Below, one piece after another: positions 30,265-36,115 of a stretch of 36,115 nucleotides of DNA; positions within the stretch are counted from its first letter, which is position 1, and the number at the start of each line of letters is the position of its first letter. The notes below the pieces were generated by a model, which searched no databases, had not been told where the DNA came from, and saw only the letters and a list, made by a program, of their open reading frames with translations. The stretch comes from Candidatus Epulonipiscium sp. (GTDB lineage: Bacteria; Bacillota; Clostridia; Lachnospirales; Defluviitaleaceae): the NCBI GenBank assembly GCA_012521175.1, contig JAAYMW010000154.1, forward strand, positions 1-36,115. The letters run 5' to 3'. The translations under genes were made by a program, and so were the position numbers.

Positions 30265-31644
30265 TTATTCTAATGTTCTATTTAATGCTTTCACTGTCTT
30301 TAAGGTTATTTCCTCTAATTCTTCATCAGTAATCACTGTTACTCTTCCCTCATCGTATTGGGCATCTACCCATTCTTTAACCTTTATTACAATTTCATCT
30401 CTTTTGTTTAATGCTTTATCTCCTCTTAATCCAAAGTAAGCATTAATCCAATGGGCTATTCCAGCAAGGCCGGAAGTATTGGATATCGCTACTCTGCAGG
30501 GACGATTTAAAAGTTTCTCTGTATCAAAGATATTATAAATTTCTTCATTTTTCAAGAGTCCGTCTGCATGAATTCCTGCTCTGGTAACGTTGAAATTCTT
30601 TCCAACAAAAGGTGTCATCGGAGGTATTTTATAGCCTATTTCTTTTTCATAGTATTCCGCTATCTCCGTAATCACTGTTGTATCCATGCCATCAGTAGTA
30701 CCTCGAAGCTGTGCATATTCAATCACCATTGCTTCAAGTGGACAATTTCCTGTCCTTTCACCAATTCCAAGGAGTGAACAGTTAACTCCTGATGCACCAT
30801 AGAGCCACGCCGTAGAAGCATTATTTACCGCACGATAAAAATCATTATGCCCATGCCATTCAATCAACTCAGAAGGAACCCGGGCATAATGTAATAATCC
30901 ATAAATAATCCCTGGAACACTTCTTGGAAGGGTTGCACCCGGAAAGCTGATCCCGTATCCCATGGTATCACAGGCGCGTATTTTCACTGGAATACCCGTT
31001 TCTTTACTAAGTTTCATCAATTCATACACAAAGGGAACAACAAATCCATAAAAATCTGCTCTTGTAATATCTTCTAAATGGCATCTTGGTCTTACACCGG
31101 TCTCCATACACTCTTTAACAATTCCTAAATAATGGTCAATGGCCTGTTTTCTTGTCATGTGCATTTTGTAGAAAATATGATAATCGGAACAGCTGACTAA
31201 AATACCCGTTTCTTTTAAGCCTATTTCTTTTACCATTTCAAAATCTTTTTTGGAAGCACGAATCCAACTGGTCACTTCGGGAAACTCATATCCTCTTTCC
31301 AAACATTTATAGACTGCATCACGATCTTTTTTGCTGTATAAGAAAAATTCACTCTGTCTTATAATGCCTTTAGGTCCTGACAGTTTGTGCAATAAATCAT
31401 AAAGATGAACGATTTGTTCTGTTGTATAAGGCTGCCTTGATTGTTGTCCGTCACGGAATGTCGTATCCGTAATCCAAATTTCTTTAGGCATATTAATTGG
31501 CACATGACGATGATTAAATGCTATCTTAGGAATTTCTTCATAACTAAATAGGTTCCTATATAAATTGGGTTCAGAAACATCCTGAAGCGGAAAAACAAAC
31601 TCAGTTCTTTCTAATAAATGTGTCTTTTCATTAAACTCTAACAT
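30265..31644 (-). CDS. HMGL-family Claisen-type synthase, probable (Re)-citrate synthase
   Basis: WITDTTFRDGQQSRQPYT, RACDTMGYG, EWHGHNDFYRAVNNA, LGIGERTGNCPLEAMVIE; same operon as aconitase and IDH. Confidence 0.8.
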   Translation of the reverse strand: MLEFNEKTHLLERTEFVFPLQDVSEPNLYRNLFSYEEIPKIAFNHRHVPINMPKEIWITDTTFRDGQQSRQPYTTEQIVHLYDLLHKLSGPKGIIRQSEFFLYSKKDRDAVYKCLERGYEFPEVTSWIRASKKDFEMVKEIGLKETGILVSCSDYHIFYKMHMTRKQAIDHYLGIVKECMETGVRPRCHLEDITRADFYGFVVPFVYELMKLSKETGIPVKIRACDTMGYGISFPGATLPRSVPGIIYGLLHYARVPSELIEWHGHNDFYRAVNNASTAWLYGASGVNCSLLGIGERTGNCPLEAMVIEYAQLRGTTDGMDTTVITEIAEYYEKEIGYKIPPMTPFVGKNFNVTRAGIHADGLLKNEEIYNIFDTEKLLNRPCRVAISNTSGLAGIAHWINAYFGLRGDKALNKRDEIVIKVKEWVDAQYDEGRVTVITDEELEEITLKTVKALNRTLE

Positions 31645-31699
31645 ATATTTCCCCCTTAAAAATTCTTATACTTCTCAGCTTAAAACAATCTTATGTATG

Positions 31700-31728
31700 A
31701 TTGTATACAATTATACTTTATTTGTCAA
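31700..31728 (-). promoter_or_regulatory. Predicted promoter of the citrate synthase operon with an overlapping 12-bp palindrome
   Basis: Minus strand TTGACA (31728-31723), 17-nt spacer, TACAAT (31705-31700); ATTGTATACAAT palindrome at 31700-31711. Confidence 0.7.
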
Positions 31729-31948
31729 TAATATTCTTAAAATTGTATCGTGTATCTTTTTTGTTGCATCAAGCTTCACTTTAAAGAAATAGGCATACTA
31801 TAATAAATTATAAGTTGTCTCTTTTATTTGCTGAAAAGCAGTATTTAAGAGGAATTTAACAAAATCCTCTCCCTTTGATTTATAAATTAAACTTTATAGC
31901 CTCTCGCCAAAATGCATAAGTTAAATTCGTTTCCTTCAAATCATCTTT

Positions 31949-32081
31949 CTATAATATTTCTTTTTCAACAACAATTCTCTTATCTTTGCCACATTTAGGA
32001 CAGTAAAATAGTCTCTCCACAGATCACACATGGAACTTCCATATTTTTAAGTCCATTACATAAGGGACAAATCCATTCCAT
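31949..32081 (-). pseudogene. Frameshifted mini zinc-ribbon protein (MEWICPLCNGLKNMEVPCVICGET / FYCPKCGKDKRIVVEKEIL)
   Basis: ATG at 32081 after AAAGGAG; CPLC and CVIC in frame 0; stop at 31995-31997; a CPKCG ribbon continues in a +1-shifted frame to a stop at 31949. Confidence 0.55.
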
Positions 32082-32100
32082 CTGAATACTCCTTTCTTTA

Positions 32101-32907
32101 TTATTCTATTCTAATTGACTCTATCAGCTCTTTGGTTTTTCTTTCCATTCTTTTTATTCTTTCTTCATCCTTAGGTTGTTTTGAATCCACTGCCACAATC
32201 TCTTTCTCCGGATAACGAAGGGCTGCTAACTTTCCGCCAAATACGCACCCTAAATCAATATCTAGGGTATTGTTAATCCATATTGGTTCACAGACAGGGG
32301 TATGACCATAAACAATCATAGCTCCCCCTCTATATTCCTTTGCCCAATCTCTTCTTACAGGATGCCCTTCTGCATCCTTTTCTCCTGTGATATCTCCATA
32401 GAGGCAAAATTTTTCGACCCTTCTGTCTTCCCTTCCAATAAGAGCTTCTTTAATCCCTGCATGGGCGACTACCAGCCTTCCTTCATCCAGAATCCAGTAA
32501 TAGGACTGTTGTTCATAAAACTTAACATATCTGTTCTTAAAAGCTTCTTGCTCTGATTTTGAAAGTTTTTCATATTCTTCTACTGTATTTTCAAGGCCAT
32601 GAGAGATTTGAACTTTTCTTCCCAATAAGTATCTATAAAATTTATTGCAATGATTGCCATAAACATATAATCCAAGACCTTTTTCAACCATATTCATAAT
32701 TAAATGGATGGTTTTTAAATTATCCGGTCCTCTGTCATTCAAATCTCCTATAGATACAATTTTTCTGCCTTTTGGATGAATGTATACGCCCCTTTCTTCA
32801 CGATAACCTAATTGGGTAATGAGTTGAACGAGTTCCTCATAACATCCATGAATGTCTCCAATAATATCAAACGGCCCTTTGTCCTTTATATGAAATTTTG
32901 CTCTCAT
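32101..32907 (-). CDS. Calcineurin-like metallophosphatase, PrpE/Pnkp-phosphatase-like
   Basis: FDIIGDIHGCYEEL, SIGDLNDRGPDN, VYGNHCNK, VVAHAGI, IVYGHTPV. Confidence 0.88.
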   Translation of the reverse strand: MRAKFHIKDKGPFDIIGDIHGCYEELVQLITQLGYREERGVYIHPKGRKIVSIGDLNDRGPDNLKTIHLIMNMVEKGLGLYVYGNHCNKFYRYLLGRKVQISHGLENTVEEYEKLSKSEQEAFKNRYVKFYEQQSYYWILDEGRLVVAHAGIKEALIGREDRRVEKFCLYGDITGEKDAEGHPVRRDWAKEYRGGAMIVYGHTPVCEPIWINNTLDIDLGCVFGGKLAALRYPEKEIVAVDSKQPKDEERIKRMERKTKELIESIRIE

Positions 32908-33081
32908 AGTCTCCCTCCTTTTTTATGCTGTATATTATAGATTTTACATTATCCCTTCAAAAAATCCATTTTTCCATATAAAAGCGAATACTATACATAG
33001 ACATTTATTACAAGAAATCTATTCAAAAGTATATAATTATTAAAATTTTACATCACTGTTTAACATAAATTTTTCATAAAT

Positions 33082-33214
33082 TGTGGATAGTTTTTCGTTT
33101 TATCCACACTATCCACAAAGTTATACACAGCTCTAAGTATTATTTTTCTGGACTTTTACCATTTTTCCACATAGTCCACAATCCCTATGTGTATATCAAT
33201 TTAATTGTGGATAG
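33082..33214. promoter_or_regulatory. Putative DnaA-box cluster
   Basis: Perfect TTATCCACA (33100-33108) and TTATACACA (33121-33129); CTATCCACA at 33109-33117(+), 33082-33090(-), 33206-33214(-); TTTTCCACA 33163-33171; ATATACACA 33188-33196(-); TAGTCCACA 33172-33180. Confidence 0.65.
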
Positions 33215-33319
33215 ATAGTCTTCTTAGTATACATAATTTTATCTTTTATAATGTTATAAAGCATAAAAGTATCTCATAAATTTATAAAGAAGGTATTAAA
33301 AACCGTAAGGAGGATCAAT

Positions 33320-33520
33320 ATGAATCATTTAAATCAAAATTCCTATGGACTCCAAGATATTCCTGAACCTTTCAGAGGACAAAACAAAAATTTAGGGAAT
33401 ACGGCTATAAATAATCAACCTGAATCTCAATCGACATCTGTAAGTGGTGCCAGTCGATTTCCTTTAGAAGATTTCCTTTTAATCCTACTTCTATTTTTAC
33501 TATTAACCGATTATAAATAA
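33320..33520 (+). CDS. Small protein with hydrophobic Leu-rich C-terminus
   Basis: 66 aa, RBS AAGGAGG, C-terminus FPLEDFLLILLLFLLLTDYK, followed by a terminator. Confidence 0.65.
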   Translation: MNHLNQNSYGLQDIPEPFRGQNKNLGNTAINNQPESQSTSVSGASRFPLEDFLLILLLFLLLTDYK

Positions 33521-33526
33521 TCTCTT

Positions 33527-33555
33527 TTGAAAAAGCCCTAAAAAAGGGTTTTTTT
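33527..33555 (+). terminator. Short rho-independent terminator
   Basis: AAAAAGCCCT-aaaa-AAGGGTTTTTTT. Confidence 0.6.
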
Positions 33556-33562
33556 CTTGTGT

Positions 33563-33591
33563 CACACTTAATGTGACAAGGTCATATTATA
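33563..33591 (+). promoter_or_regulatory. Putative sigma-K-type promoter
   Basis: CACA (33563-33566), 16-nt spacer, CATATTATA (33583-33591), matching mACm-N16-CATANNNTA. Confidence 0.5.
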
Positions 33592-33653
33592 TAACATACG
33601 AATGAAAATCCCTCTTACTTATTACTCAACATATCGTGAAAGGAGGTGCAATA

Positions 33654-33812
33654 ATGTCAACAGCTAAAGGATTCGGAAATTACAACATCATCTTTTTATT
33701 CTTCTTCTTATTATTATTCAACGAAGGCTTTGGATCTAAATTTGACAACTCTTTATTCTTCTTCTTATTAATATTCTTAATTTTATTTGGTGGATATGGA
33801 TTTGCTTACTAG
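33654..33812 (+). CDS. Phe/Leu-rich double-hydrophobic-segment microprotein (52 aa), putative sporulation protein
   Basis: MSTAKGFGNYNIIFLFFFLLLFNEGFGSKFDNSLFFFLLIFLILFGGYGFAY; RBS GAAAGGAGGT; terminator downstream; paralogous to 35335-35538. Not in the supplied ORF track (below the length cutoff). Confidence 0.8.
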   Translation: MSTAKGFGNYNIIFLFFFLLLFNEGFGSKFDNSLFFFLLIFLILFGGYGFAY

Positions 33813-33820
33813 CAAAAAAA

Positions 33821-33851
33821 CAAAAACCAGGGAACAGTTCTCTGGTTTTTG
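33821..33851. terminator. Bidirectional terminator
   Basis: CAAAAACCAG ... CTGGTTTTTG with A/T tracts. Confidence 0.85.
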
Positions 33852-33868
33852 TTTTTTATAGATAGAAA

Positions 33869-35107
33869 TTATATTTCTCCAAATAGTTTTTGAACATCAA
33901 TGAGCCCCCATCCTTGTTGTTCCTGAGGGAACCTAAGGTCATTCGTACATCCCTTAAGGCGAAGTTTAATTTCATTAGGTGTTATATAGGGATATCTCTC
34001 CAGAAAAAGCGCTAATGCTCCTGATACCATGGGCGTTGCCATAGATGTACCACTTTTCTTTACATAATACGTCGTTAATGGGGTAGTAGGGTTTTTCCCA
34101 TCTTTGGGGATATATTTTGTGTCAGAAGCGCAGGACATAATATCAGAGCCTGGTGCCACCACATCCGGTTTTTTAATACAAGCTTTAGTAGGACCTCTAC
34201 CAGAATAGTTCGATATGATATCACCATGAATGTCTACACTTTTTTGATCATCCGATGCGCCGACTGTAATGACTTTCCTGCTGACTCCGGGGGATGTAAT
34301 ACTTTGCATTCTTGGCCCGTCATTCCCTGCCGCTACAAGCGTAACAATTCCCGCATCCCATGCTGCATTCACTGCCTTCACCAAAGGATCATTTTCACCT
34401 TCTCTGTCAGGACTTCCTATGGATAAATTCGCTACTTTTATATTATATCTATCTTTATTGTCAATCATCCATTGAATACCCGCCAGGACGTTGGATGTAC
34501 TGCCACTGCCTTTCTCATCTAATATTTTAATGCCTATTAAATTACATCCTGGTGCAATTCCTCTATACTGGCCATTGGATTTTGTACCGTCTCCTCCAAT
34601 AATTCCTGCCACATGGGTACCATGCCCATTATCATCATAGGGTTTTTCATATCCGTTTACAAAATCCTTAAAAGCAATAATTCTGTTTCTTGGATATAAA
34701 AAATCCTCATGAGGATAAATTCCTGAATCTAATACTGCAACCCCTATTCCTCTGCCCGAATACCCTCTCTGTTGGGCCCAATCTGCATGAATAACCTGTC
34801 TTGCAATGTCCATTTGTGCTGTTATGTGGGAATCCTGCTGTACCTTGCGCACCCCTTTTATCTGTCTTAATTTACCGAGATTTTCCTTTGGTATTTCTAC
34901 AACATATGAATTAATCATAGGAAGTCTGTATTTTACCTTTCCTAAACTACAAATTTGATGTTCTTCTTCATCATCCATGCTACATTCTACGATCACCTGA
35001 ACGGTTTCTTTAGACGAATCAACAGACTGAATGGGTTTGCCTTGTGGGGACTGTCTTCCTCTTTGGCTCATAATGCCTAACAAAAGTAATAACATAGACT
35101 TATCCAT
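33869..35107 (-). CDS. S8 family subtilisin-like serine protease (AprX-like)
   Basis: Catalytic triad motifs VAVLDSGIYPHEDF, NGHGTHVAGIIGG, KSGTSMATPMVSGALAL; inhibitor I9-like N-terminus. Confidence 0.95.
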   Translation of the reverse strand: MDKSMLLLLLGIMSQRGRQSPQGKPIQSVDSSKETVQVIVECSMDDEEEHQICSLGKVKYRLPMINSYVVEIPKENLGKLRQIKGVRKVQQDSHITAQMDIARQVIHADWAQQRGYSGRGIGVAVLDSGIYPHEDFLYPRNRIIAFKDFVNGYEKPYDDNGHGTHVAGIIGGDGTKSNGQYRGIAPGCNLIGIKILDEKGSGSTSNVLAGIQWMIDNKDRYNIKVANLSIGSPDREGENDPLVKAVNAAWDAGIVTLVAAGNDGPRMQSITSPGVSRKVITVGASDDQKSVDIHGDIISNYSGRGPTKACIKKPDVVAPGSDIMSCASDTKYIPKDGKNPTTPLTTYYVKKSGTSMATPMVSGALALFLERYPYITPNEIKLRLKGCTNDLRFPQEQQGWGLIDVQKLFGEI

Positions 35108-35260
35108 ATGATTGCTCCTTTCTTGATACCCCTTAATAAATGTATGGTTATATAAATAATGTATTAAATCATTTATCTTTAGTTTACATTTTTCTCATTT
35201 TATTCAAGTAAACCATTTTATTGTATGAGTTTGTCCTAAGTTTCATCATTTTTACCATTA

Positions 35261-35294
35261 TTGTGTCATTAATATATTTCTGTTGCATAGAATA
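35261..35294 (+). promoter_or_regulatory. Putative sigma-K-type promoter
   Basis: TTGTGTCA (35261-35268), 17-nt spacer, CATAGAATA (35286-35294); same layout as upstream of 33654. The -35 match is imperfect. Confidence 0.4.
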
Positions 35295-35334
35295 TAAACG
35301 TGAGAAATAAATTTTAAATAAGGGAGGCTTTTTT

Positions 35335-35538
35335 ATGGCAGAATCTAAATCTTACTTCGGTGGAAACTATGGTATTTTATTCTTGTTCTTCTTCTTGCTT
35401 CTTTTCAATAATGGCGGAATTTTCGGCTATGATAACAAAGGGCAAGGATGCTTTGGCGGTTTAGGAGAAAATTCTTTATTCTTCTTCTTAATCATCTTCT
35501 TAATTCTATTTGGCGGATTTGGCGGCGGAATTTGCTAA
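35335..35538 (+). CDS. Phe/Leu/Gly-rich double-hydrophobic-segment microprotein, putative sporulation protein
   Basis: MAESKSYFGGNYGILFLFFFLLLFNNGGIFGYDNKGQGCFGGLGENSLFFFLIIFLILFGGFGGGIC; RBS AGGGAGG; paralogous to 33654-33812. Confidence 0.82.
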   Translation: MAESKSYFGGNYGILFLFFFLLLFNNGGIFGYDNKGQGCFGGLGENSLFFFLIIFLILFGGFGGGIC

Positions 35539-35572
35539 AAAGAAAAATAACGGTAAGCTCCGTTCCCTACTT

Positions 35573-35603
35573 AAAAAGCAGAGGAGTGTTCCTCTGCTTT
35601 TTT
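35573..35603. terminator. Bidirectional terminator
   Basis: AAAAAGCAGAGGA-gtgt-TCCTCTGCTTTTTT. Confidence 0.85.
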
Positions 35604-35607
35604 CGTA

Positions 35608-36102
35608 TTAACTACTAAATTTTGAACTGCTTAGAAGCAAAATAAGAAAAATAAAAATCAATAAGTCGCCATTTTCCATGCCTATCCCTACATTTTTTCT
35701 ATTCATACAATTTTCATCAATTTCATATACCCCATCTTCCTGAATCAACTGCTTTTCTTCCTTATGTTCATTGTTTTTACTGCTTTGAAGCTGTATGGAT
35801 TTCATTTGCTGATTGATACTTTGAAAGGTTCTAAAAGTATTCATAACATCAATAAACTTATCAATTTGTAAATGTATATCGGGATGAATAAAAGGTTTTA
35901 TCGCCTGTAACAAAGCAATTTCTTTAGTAGGGTTTTCTTGAGCCTGTATTCTATTTCCTTCAATAAGTGATTCAATTTTATTTATATATTTTTCTTTAAA
36001 CTTATTTCTAATCATTTCCGCAATCTCGTCTAAATCTTGCTGAAAATCTATATTGGTACCCAGCATTCCACCAAGATTCTGAAGCAATTGGTTGTTTGAC
36101 AT
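35608..36102 (-). CDS. Protein with hydrophobic Leu-rich C-terminal tail, unknown function
   Basis: 164 aa; RBS AGGAGGGG just upstream (near the window edge); C-terminus NGDLLIFIFLILLLSSSKFSS. Confidence 0.7.
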   Translation of the reverse strand: MSNNQLLQNLGGMLGTNIDFQQDLDEIAEMIRNKFKEKYINKIESLIEGNRIQAQENPTKEIALLQAIKPFIHPDIHLQIDKFIDVMNTFRTFQSINQQMKSIQLQSSKNNEHKEEKQLIQEDGVYEIDENCMNRKNVGIGMENGDLLIFIFLILLLSSSKFSS

Positions 36103-36115
36103 TTTTCCCCTCCTA

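Noticed and set aside
31848-31870. AGAGGA-N11-TCCTCT inverted repeat upstream of the citrate synthase promoter
   Set aside because: Only 6-bp arms with no U-tract; could be chance, or a weak terminator of the mini zinc-ribbon transcript.
33082-33214. Interpreting the DnaA-box cluster outright as the chromosomal oriC
   Set aside because: No dnaA, dnaN, rpmH or gyrB flanks it and no genome-wide skew is available; reported only as a candidate DnaA-box cluster.
34226-34475. Plus-strand ORFs antisense to the S8 protease
   Set aside because: Shadow ORFs over a conserved catalytic-domain gene; composition reflects the opposite strand.
35219-35227. CATACAATA on the minus strand upstream of the S8 protease as a sigma-E/sigma-K -10
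   Set aside because: No matching -35 element at the proper spacing.

Overview
The window is a 36 kb stretch of low-GC, probably spore-forming Clostridia-like chromosome (taxonomy is inferred from protein families and sporulation-type genes). From left to right it encodes: a DAHP synthase; a PspC protein; a MATE transporter; an ABC importer pair with no adjacent binding protein; an acpS - nnr - CBS - GerS/YdcC-like lipoprotein - alr - EndoAI/MazE - MazF block; a coiled-coil protein; a GNAT acetyltransferase; an SLH-anchored putative metalloprotease; a FliL-like membrane protein; DUF445 and Rex; an ABC-F ATPase; a YesM/YesN two-component system with a GH3 glycosidase and a sugar ABC importer; a small secreted protein; a glutamate-precursor operon (HMGL-type, probably Re-, citrate synthase - aconitase - isocitrate dehydrogenase - GntR); a PrpE/Pnkp-like phosphatase; and a right-hand region of tiny Phe/Leu-rich hydrophobic proteins around a subtilase. 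The most unusual signals are: (1) a dense cluster of about eight DnaA-box-like 9-mers in 133 bp (33082-33214) with no dnaA or dnaN nearby; (2) paralogous Phe/Leu-rich microproteins, one absent from the ORF track, each preceded by a shared TTGTGTCA-N17/18-CATANNNTA element resembling a sigma-K promoter; (3) the Re-citrate synthase operon with a perfect ATTGTATACAAT palindrome over its predicted -10; and (4) a frameshifted mini zinc-ribbon gene missed by the ORF track. No rRNA, tRNA, CRISPR array, prophage or transposon was recognised. All calls are by eye; no database search was run.
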